In this document: positions 53,945 through 64,000 of the stretch, one piece after another
Layout of the letters: each line of letters opens with the position of its first letter
How positions within the stretch are numbered: the stretch's first letter is position 1
DNA from: Acanthosoma haemorrhoidale
Lineage: Eukaryota; Arthropoda; Insecta; Hemiptera; Acanthosomatidae
Assembly (NCBI GenBank): GCA_930367205.1
Contig: OV884009.1
Span: 32,373,841 to 32,437,840, forward strand
Direction: 5' to 3'
DNA: 64,000 bases
The notes under the pieces: generated by a model
What the model saw: the letters and a program-made list of their open reading frames with translations, nothing else
Told to the model about the DNA's origin: nothing
Databases searched by the model: none
Translations under genes and position numbers: made by a program

Positions 53945-54422
53945 CGATTCAGGGTTTCGCCAGTAGCTTTTACACTCGCGGTCAGATCAGGTCAAAGACG
54001 ACGCCATTTCATTTCGATTGCCACTCGTTAAGGAACAAAGCCGTCTTCTACGCTAACTTTAATTGAAATTGCACTGATTTTGAATGAAGAAGATACTGTT
54101 AGGTCAAGATCATAAAGACGACGGTTCCGGGCGCTTTTTGGGGACGCGGGGGGGGGGGTATTTGCTAACCTCGTTAATGTATTTTTGTGATCTCGACAAG
54201 AAAAATCATGCAATTCACTGAAATCCTGAATGAGAGGAAACAAGTTAGAAGCACTTGGCCGTAGTGACCACTCCTTACTCGATCTTGGGGTCGTCCTACT
54301 TTGCCCTGAATAGACCGAACCTTGCAGTGAGAACCCTCTCACTATGTCAATAGCGATTTAAATCTTTGACCCGAGTTGACTTGATCTGACCTGGCTTAGC
54401 CGCTAGTGTGAATCGGTCTTTA
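53945..54422. mobile_element. Degenerate inverted-repeat DNA transposon
   Basis: ACACTCGCGGTCAGATCAGG, then TCAAAG at 53972-53997, is matched on the other end (minus sense, 54422 downwards) by TTCACACTAGCGGCTAAGCC, AGGTCAGATCAAGTCAAC. 'GACCGRTTCACACTAGCGG'-type ends are common in PIF/Harbinger-like and related DNA elements. The interior contains a MADF-like peptide. I could not define exact ends or target duplication. Confidence 0.55.
54128..54330 (-). pseudogene. MADF-like domain fragment
   Basis: Within a 104-codon minus frame (54028-54342) the segment LFPLIQDFSELHDFSCRDHK and N (about 54170-54243) follows the MADF pattern 'LI..V...P.LWD.S..DYKN', with H in place of the usual W and the usual C-P pair missing. 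After TRLAN the frame runs into a C homopolymer (54147-54158, G on plus) and the downstream half no longer matches, so a frameshift is likely. MADF domains bind DNA and occur in host regulators and as accessory proteins of some DNA transposons. Location between inverted repeats favours the latter. About half the domain is recognisable. Confidence 0.5.
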
Positions 54423-55890
54423 GTCCACATTACAAGTCAGTTCACATCGGGTACTTCATACAGACAAGCTCCAGAAGACCTCGGAATTGGATCTCCTCCC
54501 GCTCAAAGATGAAAATTTTTGTAAACGAATCCGTATAACTTTTCCCCCCGAGAGAAACTGATGGAATGAATTTCCACATAGCTGGCTATTGCCGGGAGAA
54601 GTGTCCCGGGGCATTACTAATGAAACATTTTTCCCCATAAGCTGGAATCCCGGGTAAGGCCAAGGAGTAAATAAGCCGTGTTATTAATTTTCGGGCCGGC
54701 TCCCGCCGCCCATACCTACACGCATCAAATGATTTAAGTTATTTATCGATTTTATCTACGTTATTTATTTATTACTACCTTTCTTTAATATATTCTCCGA
54801 TAGTTTCGGCTCATGTTTTTTTTCTGTTTTAAGACTTCCCGAAAGGCCGTAAATTCGATCCGAGTTTCGTGGTAATCTTTATTTCTTAATAGCCCATATA
54901 AAACTAGATATAAGATGTATTCTGGTCATTCGTATATTGCCATCGAATGATTTTAACGACTGGCTGTAGTTTATTGCTCCCGCGGGCGAAGGGTACGGTT
55001 CACGTATTCGACGAGCGTGTGCACATATGATCTCAGCCACAAAGAGCCGGAATTAATTTGTTTTTGGACACGCCCGAAACATGGCAGTAAAGGATTAAGA
55101 TACCTCACCCAATCCTGGGAAGATAAATAGTTAATAAAATAGTAGCTTATTTTTATCCAACATGCTTCTTGAGGATGTTGTCTTATGAAGAGGGTTGACG
55201 AACCAATCATTTTTGTTTTCGTAAGAGAATTTTCGTATTTCATTGTATGTGGCTCATTTCATATCGTGCCACTGTCACCAGAGCCCCTTAAACCTAAAAC
55301 TAAAATACAATTAATACGTAAAACTATAATATACACTTATTTGTATATAGGGAAACAGAAACTCAAATAAATAATTTCACCAATGTTTTTCCATTATTTA
55401 AAACATTTTTTTTTTATTCTCAATGATCAGCATTCTATTGTATTGATAAACATAGTTTTCAATATATACGAACACAATCCAAAAACCGAATAAACCAAAT
55501 CAAGAGAAACTTGCGGGTATAAGTTTGAAAAATACTGTTTCAAAAAAAAAATACACTAATATAAAAATACTAAATCCGAATCAAATAGGTTATTTATATT
55601 ATTGCCTCTCGAAACTTCTTTTTTTGGAATACTTTAAAATTGATTTTCGCGTTAGCGTTTTTGGTTTGGTTTAAACCATGTGAAAAATATAATAACTATA
55701 ATTATTCTGAACAAGGTCTTGAGAAATCTTAAAAGTGAAAGGGCCCGATTTTTTTTTCTTTAATTCTATTTATTGTATTTTAACCAACACTCTTTTGGCA
55801 ATCTTAATTTATTTGAAGTATACCTTTAAAATTAGATCAATTATATCAATCTTAGGACAACTATCGTACTACTTCAACCTAGGTAGAAGA
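54423..55890. other. Unique DNA, no gene seen
   Basis: 54580-54790 is balanced, with ATTAATTTTCGGGCCGGCTC and CATCAAATGATTTAAG, and may be regulatory. The rest is AT-rich. Confidence 0.45.
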
Positions 55891-55930
55891 CCCTGAAAGA
55901 AAGTAGAGCCTCTCCCTTCGTGCTTGGTAA
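55891..55930 (+). repeat. Dispersed hairpin motif, copy 7
   Basis: CCTGAAAGAAAGTAGAGCCT, then CTCCCTTCGTGCTTGGTAA. Matches the full motif, including 5' CCTGAA and 3' TGGTAA. Confidence 0.65.
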
Positions 55931-57824
55931 TTACGCTATTTTCCATAATTTTTAAAAAACTAAACCGTGTCCGCAAAAAATTTAGCAGGAAAAAGTAATA
56001 AGTAATTTGTTTGTCCCCGGTACTGGTTGTACAAGCACAATTAAATAGCTACAACGGCGTACTTAAGGTTTTATGAGCGTCGTAAACTTGCCAGAATATG
56101 ACGGGGCTTTGAGGTATTTTATCCTGTATAGGATCAAGACTAATAGATAGTCTTTTTACGCACACTATCGAATCTTACTATGGTGGTAATATCATGTTTT
56201 TGACATACGCACTTTGTATGCATTTGTCATATCTAGTATGCTTACATATATGTGTCTATTTATTTTATCATATCGTTTCAGGATAGAATATCAAATAATT
56301 GCCGAGCTTGAGATGAGAGTAAGTTAAGTAAGAATATTTTCAATTATGTACAATTTTTTTTTGTTTTAGACTATGCCAACCATCATTTTCTTATTGTTAA
56401 TTTTGCAACAAAGATTTTTTTAATTATTAAAGTTTTATTATTATTTTACTGCGCTTCTAAAGAGATTTTTTAATGAATTTTTGGGTTTTTAAAAGTATAT
56501 ATGTATAAAAAAAGAATATATATGTTTATGGATGAGGATGAGGATGTAAGCGAGAAAACAGTCACCCCTCAGGCTGACAGGGGTGCCGGCGGTACCCCAG
56601 TCCCATCTGTTTGGTAGGCAGGAGATTTTCTCGTATTTTAAGAACACGATAACCAATCGGAAGATGTGGGTGAAAACTCGCCAACCAATATTTCATAGTT
56701 GAGTATAGTCCAATGATGTTGAGATAGATGCATATGGTTCTTGAAAAAGCTCAAATCCTCCCAAGTCCACAGAACCAAACGTGCTCTGTGAGTCCTGAAC
56801 TGGAACCCAAAGCCAAGAAAAAATAAGTTCACAGTTGAATTTATTTTGCTTTTATAATCGTCTATTTGTATTTCTTGTACCTCTTTTCATTTATTTGTAT
56901 TAAACATTAAACGTCAAAGGTATTTTCAAAGACACCCCTGTGAAAAATGATTCGTTTCAATAACGCCTAAGACTTCCCAAGCCACAAATCTGAAGCAAAT
57001 AAACATTGGATGTAATACAAAAAATAATTTCAAATATATTCCAAAAAAAAAAATGTTTAGAGAGCCATTAATTGAAACAGATAGTTCTGGCAAGAAGTTT
57101 TTTTTACATTACTTGAATATTTTTATCAAAGAATGATTACGATTTGAAAATTTCATTTAATGACGAGCCAGTCCTCGAAAATATGAAATCCACGACGAGG
57201 CCTTCATATTAGACGAAATTGATGCATCCTGTCCCAGGATATTCTCCTGAAACTCGCCACTCTCAGAGCGCTTCCTAAACTTAAGTAATGAAGAAATGCC
57301 TTCGGGTCATGGAATAAATTAAAAAACTCAACAATATCCCCGGAGGTATTTCGAACTCCAAACTGCTACAAGGATAATATTATCTCAAAATCCCTAATTT
57401 GCAATATTTCTCATCCCTCTTTACGGAGTGGGTGTGCGGATTTGTTATCCTAAGCGTGTCTAAACACAGGACCGGCCGTCGTGCAAATGGTAAGCTCCTA
57501 CGGAAACAAAAAACAATGAATATCAAATTAATTATGCTGTCTGAAAGTATACAGGCCTTAGACCAATGGAGCGGATTACTGTCTGTGGCAAGGATTTTGG
57601 GCTCAATAGCCTGTTGATTTAGCTTTAGTCAGGCTCGATATAATCCCATTTTTCCTTTTGTCAAATTTTAATAAAGAGAGAAATTGAACCTTAACTTTTT
57701 AGGTCACCTAAATCACCTCAAGTTGTAAGCGAGCTGATGTTTTTATGTTTAGTTAATTATTTCAAAATGCAATCGACATTTTAAAATCCTTGCATTATCA
57801 CACTAAAACCTTTTTACCCATAGC
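55931..57824. other. AT-rich unique DNA, no gene seen
   Basis: Frames at 56638-56832 and 57399-57617 have no recognised features. GATGAGGATGAGGATG at about 56532 is a short 6-bp repeat. Confidence 0.5.
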
Positions 57825-57940
57825 TGGGAGGGAATCTGGGCCTTGCTTATAGGTCTGCGAATACGGTATGAATGAGAGAGTAAATATGATTTGAATACAA
57901 TACTTTAACCTAAATTATCTATTTTCCTTCAATGAACATT
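57825..57940 (+). mobile_element. Very diverged family A relative
   Basis: GGGAGGGAATCTGGGCCTTG, then GCGAATACGGTATGAATGAG, AGAGTAAATATGATTTGAA keep the order of the GGGAGGTCTCTGGGCTG / TACTGTATGAATGAG / TAAATATGGTATGAAT segments. Confidence 0.45.
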
Positions 57941-59079
57941 GATTAAAAAAAAAAAAATCTTAAATGATTCATACCAAACAGATATTTTCAAAATTTAAAA
58001 TAATTCTGCGGAAGTAGATTTCATATATTCTTATTATTAAATTTCTTTTATACACTCAAGTAAAAGTTTTATTTAATTTTCCAAAATCTAAAATTACAAA
58101 AAAGTACTCTGTCCCGATTTATTTCAGTGGCTCATTTTTTGAAATTATCTTCGCATTACCATTTTTAATGGGCAACAATGGAGGAAAAGTAAGAATTATA
58201 AATAAATTAACGGAACAGGCCTGACTTTTTTAAGGTTTAATTTTTGTTTCTGTACTTCCCGTTAATGTATTCTCAACGAAAACTAATCAGCATATTTCAA
58301 GATATTGCGAGATGTACCTTTAGAGTTTTGGATACAATTAATAGATTTTAAGAGATGAGAGAGAGGCTGTTGTCCCGTTTCCGAATTGAAGTAGAACCTC
58401 TCTCATCGTTCACGGAAATTGTCGGAAAATCGCACTGTAACCACCGGGTTTTGACCCAACCCTTTACGGAGGAGGAGAATTCCCATTTTGTATTAGTTTT
58501 TTATCCCATTTTCTTTGTCATCTCTTATTATCGAAACATGGAATAAAGTAGATAAAAACTTTATTTATAATTTTCTTACAAATTATTTGAGAAATAGAAA
58601 TTTATATACATACATGGAATTGCTTTTCATCTTAGAAAGATTGTTCAATTGCAGGAAAAAGTAATATAAAACAATTCAATTACATGACCAAATAATAAAA
58701 AGATAAATAACCTTTGTTGCTTAAAGATACATAATTATAAAATAAAAAAAGAACATTCCTTAACGCACATATACATTGAATACAGTACATATGACCACCC
58801 CACAAAAAATGTAGTTGTACAATTAATCTTTTGTTGTCTATTGATAAATTATGGAAAGTTGTTTTTATGAAGCAGGCCGGAAGAAGTTGGTTAATTTTAC
58901 TGACTTAAGTAGATTGAAGTTGGATATAAGTTGAAACGTTTTTGCCGAATAAACTACACTGTTTAGAGACAGAAGAATTTATATTAAAATAAGTATTTGT
59001 TGTAATTAGAAGAAACGGTGCTTCCGATAAGTGCTGTGGTACATCTGGGAAAAATGCGCACACGTGTTTATGGTAGCTG
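57941..59079. other. AT-rich unique DNA, no gene seen
   Basis: Holds motif copy 8 at 58383-58412. Otherwise nothing recognised. Confidence 0.5.
58383..58412 (+). repeat. Dispersed hairpin motif, copy 8 (partial)
   Basis: GAATTGAAGTAGAACCTCTC, then TCATCGTTCACGG. Keeps the GAAGTAGAACCTCTC half. Confidence 0.5.
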
Positions 59080-59960
59080 GGTGGTAAATAATTAACCCAG
59101 GAAGATATTCACCATAATGCCTTCCAAGGGGGAGCCCTAATGGCCCTATAAAATATACGAATTAAACACAAGTGAAATGACTCATCCCCCGAAGCAAGAT
59201 CTGTTTGAGAAGAAGACATTTCTACAGCCCACCCCTTTAAGAATGCCCCATCCCAGCCACCCTTTCGGACCGTATTTTACAGCGCAGAAGGTGCTAACTT
59301 AGATACAGTGCAATATATAGTTGAACCTTAATTACACATTGAAATTTATTGTCCTAAATAATTATCTGGGTCTTTGGCGGGGAGAAGGGGGGGGGCGGCC
59401 GGGGTGGGTAATGCCTCTTTAAACTCTCCTACCCAGCACCCCCTGTCAAATCGTTTTCGAATGTAGTTCCCAACAACGATCGGACATTAGACTCTCTAAT
59501 CCGCCAGATTACGGGCCATCTTCCTCGTCTCAAACAGGTTCATTATCATATTTATCACCTATAATATCCCTCTCTTTCCCCAATATCCCCCCCCCCCGTT
59601 CTCTATTTGATATTTTCCATTTTAATGAAGCAGAACAGGCCGATTACATCCCCCCCCATAGCGAAATCGGTAGAGGCCGGGGATAAATAAATAAAAGAGC
59701 TGTGCATTTCAAAACATTAATTTCCCCCTGCGCAATTTATTGTGGCCTATGTCATTCATTCGCCATTAATAATATCAGATACACTCACTGGTTGAATAAA
59801 CGGTGTGGATTACTGATATTAATGGGGGCCTCGGATCTGTAGGAATTTGAAGCAATTTTAGCTAGTAAAACCGATAAATCATCGCCTTGCGGACCAGCTC
59901 AAGGTAACTTTTCTGAACGCCTGGTAGAAGTTTATCCTGGAGGCACTACTGGAAATTATG
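59080..59960. promoter_or_regulatory. Candidate regulatory island (largest)
   Basis: Nearly 900 bp of balanced, complex, non-coding, non-repetitive sequence. Examples: CGCAATTTATTGTGGCC (posterior-Hox/caudal-like), CGCCATTAATAATATCAG, GTGTGGATTACTGATATTAA (GGATTA, Otx/Bicoid-like, beside ATTA). It includes G and C homopolymers. This is the strongest enhancer-like stretch in the window, but it is inference. Confidence 0.3.
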
Positions 59961-60082
59961 CAATAGGTGAACTTTTTCGGTCTAAAGTATTATAACCACT
60001 TGTGCCACTTGGTTTTTTTTTTTTTTTAACGGCCGACTTATTAAATTTAACTGATATAATCATGGAAGAATGGAAGTGTGTC
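59961..60082. other. Spacer with poly(T)
   Basis: T run at about 60011-60027, then unique sequence leading into the tandem repeat. The T run could be an inverted retroposon tail. Confidence 0.5.
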
Positions 60083-60538
60083 AAACCACTTTATCCCCAT
60101 GACGCTAGACTTGGCATAAAGCACATAAGTACACACTGGGCAATAAGCTCACCACTGGCAACTCCTGCACCTGAGCTAAACTCTCACGTGATAATGGCGA
60201 CCCGAGCATTTGCTCAGGTATCTACCTAAGACCTAGTGGTACCTAGAATGCCTTAACTCTACTTCAGGTATCAAAGCCTACAGCCTTCCGAATACCTGTC
60301 AAGCAGCAAACAAACCACTTTATCCCAATAACGCTAGGCTTGGCAGAAAGCACATAGTAAACACTGGCTCACCACTGGCAACTCCTGTACTTGAGCTAAC
60401 CTCTCAGGTGACAATGGTGACCCGAGCATTTGCTCAGGTATCTACCTAAGACCTAGTGGTACCTAGAATGCCTCAACTCTACTTCAGGTATCAAAGCCTA
60501 CATCCTTCCAAATACCTGCCAAGCAACAAACAAACCAC
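60083..60538. repeat. Tandem repeat of about 225 bp, two copies, abutting repeat G
   Basis: Units start with AAACCACTTTATCCC at 60083 and 60312, and a third begins AAACCAC at 60532 just before repeat G. They are about 90% identical by eye, with small deletions in the second. Each contains GACCTAGTGGTACCTAG and GCATTTGCTCAGGTATC. Long tandem units directly next to a repeated terminal block are seen in LTR and DNA transposon ends. Confidence 0.88.
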
Positions 60539-60778
60539 GACGGTTTTCGCCTACCCTTAGACACCGAGTGTGAATTCGTGGTCATTCCAAGACCACATAA
60601 ACTACCTATAAACCTACCATGTTTCTCTTCTCCTGAATATAGTGCACTATCGGAGCACACCTAAGATCTTATGGAGTCAGATCAAAGCGAATTAAGCTGC
60701 CCGCCAACTAGGCCACCAGCCAGTGTGAAAGACCACAGGTCCACCCGCCTTATCTCCTTCTTGGCGCTCGCCGGACGG
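60539..60778 (+). repeat. Repeat G, copy 2
   Basis: Matches 9261-9502. It starts exactly where the tandem repeat ends. After the shared GCCGGACGG, sequence diverges: GCCTAGGGGACTCACATATC here versus TGGCTAAGAGGTTGTAGCG at 9.5 kb. Confidence 0.87.
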
Positions 60779-62105
60779 CCTAGGGGACTCACATATCTGA
60801 GCCCGACAACCATATATATATATAAACATTAAAAATAATCAGTTAGTTAAAAAAATAATTTCTAATTAATTCTGAGAAGGGTATCAAACAAAATATGTCT
60901 ACTTCATAATTAACTGTAGTACCTATAACTGAATAACTTTATAGAATTAGTGCTTTGATTTTTGAAACTATAATTCCAAAAATTATTATTATAATATCGT
61001 GTTCACAGCTTTAAGCCTACCAGCGTTTTTTTTTTTCTAGAGGTATGCAATTCTGATAAATATAAAACTATTTATGTTATTAGTTCCATTTGATGTGAAC
61101 CAACCTAATCACTGGGATAAAGCCTATCGAAGAAATACATCAATAAAATCAGTAATTAATATATTTAATGAAGTCTTTTTTTAGTCTTAGAATATTTCCT
61201 AATACTCGCTGAAATTATTAAATCCGGTCAAATCAGATTTTAAAATTAAACTCCTCTTTTTTGTTAGTCGTCAATTATAACTTTGCTAATCAAGACTTTT
61301 ATTTGTTATAAATCAAAATATGTACAATTATATATGGTTACAGCTGAGGGCTTACTGACTACTTGAAGGGATCTACTCTGTTCTTAAGCCTAGGGCAGTA
61401 TATATATATATAATAATATTAATGATAATAATACAGATATCACTGAAAGGTCGTGGGAGACAAATATTCAGAATGATAATAGTATAGATATTATTAAAAG
61501 GTTGCGGGGAAGGAAAATAAGTTATTGATAATTACAATAGAGCTGATAAGTTAAAAGATACAGTTATTAGGATGTTATTGACAAACGTATCATTTGTTAG
61601 TGATACGATTATACATATAACATAACTGTGGACTCATGACGAACTTGGATAGGCGACATGGAGAACATCAGGTATCAAAATGGCAGCTGAAGGCGACAAC
61701 AGCTGAGAAAAATTACCAATGGCAATAAATGGATCTAACTAATTGAACTAGTTGACTTCACAAATTGAATGGGTGTTTTTTTCATGAGAGTATGATGATG
61801 AGTCGTGACCTATAACACTCCGCCGACAGCTGTTGCATGTGCCCACGGTTTCAACTCAAAAAGGATGATTTCTTAGCCGAATCCTCATAATTACAACTAA
61901 GGAGTAAATTTATGTATACATATGTTCCGAATACTTATCCCTGGTATGTATTTACAATATGTACATGCAACATATCATCAGACATGCTTATTTATAATCA
62001 ATCAACACTACGGATAACCTTCGGATGCTTAGCATTAACAATCACTATACAGTCACCCTGCAACACTTGAGCTGCTTAAATGTTATTCCAGTATTCAGTT
62101 TTGGT
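60779..62105. other. AT-rich unique DNA, no gene seen
   Basis: Contains TA runs at 60812-60824 and 61399-61412. Nothing else recognised. Confidence 0.5.
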
Positions 62106-62143
62106 CAGCCCGTAAGGGAGAGGCTCGGCTTTCATTGAGGTAA
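62106..62143 (-). repeat. Dispersed hairpin motif, copy 9 (complete)
   Basis: Minus sense TTACCTCAATGAAAGCCGAG, then CCTCTCCCTTACGGGCTG: full motif with AGCC/GGCT arms. Confidence 0.7.
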
Positions 62144-62591
62144 TTGTACTTTACCCGGAGTATATTCCGACAACACCATTAAATACGATTATTAGCTTTT
62201 GGTTACAATACAATAACGGAAAGTGTGGTTAAAAAAAAATTTGAATTGTTTCGATAACCTTTAAGATTTTTCAAGTCCCCGATTCCGAATATCGTTCTGA
62301 TTGGTTTTCCATGGTCAAGGGAACATTACAGACCGTAACGGTAAAAGTAATTAAAAAAAAGTAACGAAAAAATAAGTTTCGAGAGTAAATAGTATAAATT
62401 ACGTTTTTAATACGCTTTTTATGTCAGGGTGGTATTGACTCCACTATTTACAACGTAATATATAATCACTTCATTAACTTTAATCACGAGTAACGAATAC
62501 AGTTTTGTGACAATACGCAAGAGCACGCGATTACTCATTATACAGGCCTATAAAGTAATTTAATAAAGAATCACTATCCAACCACCCTAAT
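62144..62591. other. AT-rich unique DNA, no gene seen
   Basis: Nothing recognised. Confidence 0.5.
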
Positions 62592-62977
62592 TCCCTAGTA
62601 CAGTCATTGCACTGCACCACTTATCCCTATAATCCTCCTTGGAGACTAAAACGGCAGTGGCCTCATGACCTGCTATAAATACATGAGAGTGGGAGTCTTG
62701 GAAATGGCCAGTTTCTCTAATCATGTCCTGAGCGTCTGTGGCTCTCGCGCTCTTGGTCAGCTTCCGCCGGCTCTTATCCAGTGATGCGGCTGACGTAGGA
62801 GCGTGGGGGACTTACCAAGACTCCGCTTCCTCCTGCACGTGAGGGAGGTGACAACCATGTGGACTTGGGGGCCTCTGGGCTGTTGGTATGAACGAGATCA
62901 TATAGCACAATTACTTATAGCCCGAACAGGCAGATTGTAATTTCATCATAATAAAGTTGTTATAATCGAAAAAAAAA
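62592..62977 (+). mobile_element. Family A retroposon, full-length type, copy A15
   Basis: Starts TCCCTAGTACAGTCATTGCA, includes GACCTGCTATAAATACATG, GCGGCTGACGTAGGAGCG, GTGACAACCATG and ends CATAATAAAGTTGTTATAAT plus A-rich tail at 62969. A segment of about 60 bp in the tandem TGTAAATA..GTATGAATG part is deleted. It has the most intact 5' half of all copies. Confidence 0.9.
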
Positions 62978-63455
62978 GATAAATATATTAATGCAAATTA
63001 GATTATACAATTGATGAATACTTTGTTTTTACCATGCAAAGGTTGCATTATAGCTTCTTTTTTTTTTATTTGTTTACATATAATGTCGCGTCTGTTGTAC
63101 GTTTACTTGCAACGACTTTAGTGTTAATAAATCATTGATGATCTTGATAACTTGAAGTTTAAATGTTGAAGTTTTTATGCGGTCATTCCTCCGTTTCTTT
63201 ATGCACTCTGTGCATGTGAATGAATGTTCGATCGTGAACATGTTGAACTGTGGCACAAGATTTACATGCTGGCCGGTAGAGTCTTACAAGCTTGGTGTGG
63301 ACAATTCTGTCTCATTGACAGTGACGATGGAAGTGACCATGGCGTGTTGGGTTCCTTGAAGTTCTTCAAATGATTTGAGTTCAGTGCTACCCGTCACTCG
63401 TTCTATGTTCTATCGCTCTTTTGACTTCTGAAGTACAAAGTTTGGCCTAAGTTCA
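62978..63455. other. Unique DNA, possible decayed coding region
   Basis: 63150-63450 is more balanced. On the minus strand it gives short frames such as FTIEHSFTCTECIKKRRN with a C-x-x-C pair, but no family is recognised and frames are broken. Confidence 0.35.
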
Positions 63456-63962
63456 TCAATTGGGGCTTCTTTTCCAGCTTTGCGTCTTCATTACTTCAAT
63501 TCCGATGTGTAAAGGTACCTTGTTTTGCTTTGCACGTGACATATTTATGTCAAAATGGTAATTGTAATGATCATAATGAGTATAAAATGGAATGTGTTTA
63601 ATTAAAATGTAATCATGAACGTCTAAACGTCTTACTATTCCAAATATTTTTTCATGTGTGGTTTTTGAAATATTCATTAAATAGTTGTAGAAGAACTTCT
63701 CGGTCTTCGTTCCAAAATATTTCTGTTTAATTTTGAAACAATTGTGGTATGTCTGAATCATTTTATATTGCCTCTGTCTTAGAAAACACGAACGATGATC
63801 GCTACGTACCTGAATGAAAGTAGAACCACTGGGCGCGGAATTAATGGCACATCCCATCACTGACTGACCCTTAGTTAACATATCCAAAGCTAATGTAAAA
63901 ATATTTAGCAGTAGGAAATATTCAAAAGTAAACCACTCCAAACTAACAATAGCAATAAACAA
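63456..63962 (-). CDS. Unassigned 168-codon frame, longest in the window
   Basis: I do not recognise it. The predicted product is basic, rich in K, Y, F and H, with a hydrophobic N-terminal stretch (FEYFLLLNIFTLALDML) and a C-terminal half that is more protein-like (KTEKFFYNYLMNISKTTHEK, VHDYILIKHIPFYTHY). An in-frame TAA precedes the ATG by four codons. Codons 36-52 are encoded by a copy of the dispersed hairpin motif (63807-63838), which argues against ordinary coding function. At this base composition a frame of this size is uncommon but not impossible by chance in 64 kb. No Kozak-like evidence, neighbour exon or poly(A) signal supports it. Confidence 0.2.
   Translation of the reverse strand: MFIAIVSLEWFTFEYFLLLNIFTLALDMLTKGQSVMGCAINSAPSGSTFIQVRSDHRSCFLRQRQYKMIQTYHNCFKIKQKYFGTKTEKFFYNYLMNISKTTHEKIFGIVRRLDVHDYILIKHIPFYTHYDHYNYHFDINMSRAKQNKVPLHIGIEVMKTQSWKRSPN
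63807..63838 (+). repeat. Dispersed hairpin motif, copy 10
   Basis: TACCTGAATGAAAGTAGAAC, then CACTGGGCGCGG. The 5' half is a near-perfect match to copies 3 and 7; the loop is altered. Confidence 0.6.
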
Positions 63963-64000
63963 ATTGGTTTATTCCGCCTGTTGAAAAAAGTCACTGATGA

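Overview
This window reads as non-coding DNA from a repeat-rich, AT-rich animal genome, most likely an insect. No complete host protein-coding gene is visible: there is no long ORF and no run of spliceable exons that I recognise. The longest uninterrupted frame is 168 codons (63456-63962, minus), and I cannot assign it. Evidence for an animal or insect is the set of relics: a mariner transposase with an internal deletion, a non-LTR (Jockey/CR1-type) reverse transcriptase pseudogene, 3' ends of related LINEs with poly(A) tails, a MADF-like peptide inside a degenerate inverted-repeat element, and tRNA-like SINE heads. The dispersed repeat style would suit a large hemipteran genome, but that taxon is a guess.

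The dominant component is a short retroposon family, called A here. It has a maximum common core of about 370 bp and ends in an AATAAAG tail followed by A-rich sequence. At least 14 recognisable copies lie on both strands, near 6.1, 9.6, 20.5, 23.8, 28.4, 33.2, 36.0, 36.2, 36.6, 38.3, 46.6, 47.5, 51.0 and 62.6 kb, plus several very diverged ones. Three copies have 11-12 bp flanking direct repeats and variable 5' truncation, so the family moves by target-primed reverse transcription. Copies carry different 5' modules: a 'canonical' start, block C (36.4 and 47.9 kb) and block B (33.5, 36.1 and 38.6 kb).

Layout. 0-6 kb: unique AT-rich DNA with a 21-bp tandem repeat and one unassigned 100-codon frame. 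6-10 kb: two A copies and a TATA-bearing, GC-richer block ending in repeat G. 10-18.8 kb: mostly unique AT-rich DNA, one LINE 3' end, and islands that look like regulatory DNA. 18.8-24.2 kb: LINE E with a nested F insertion, a small fold-back, the RT pseudogene, a tRNA-like SINE head and two A copies. 25.9-27.2 kb: a large inverted repeat (family H). 28-39.4 kb: a rearranged block with two copies of a 570-bp segment (D) and many A and B modules, plus LINE E/F and mariner. 40-48 kb: repeat I, LINE E copies with inverted 5' parts, a direct/inverted composite at 44 kb, and two A copies. 48-60 kb: mostly unique AT-rich DNA with a GC-rich hairpin cluster (53.5 kb) and the MADF/TIR element (54 kb). 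60-64 kb: a 2-copy tandem repeat of about 225 bp joined to repeat G, an A copy and the 168-codon frame.

Two signals are not explained by standard families. One is a 20-40 bp hairpin-forming motif (core GAACCTCTCCCTTCGGGCTC-like) scattered at nine or more sites without shared flanks. The other is family H, whose conserved core resembles the CUGAUGA...GAAA core of hammerhead ribozymes associated with Penelope-like elements. All family names used here (A-I) are local labels; none has been compared with a database.
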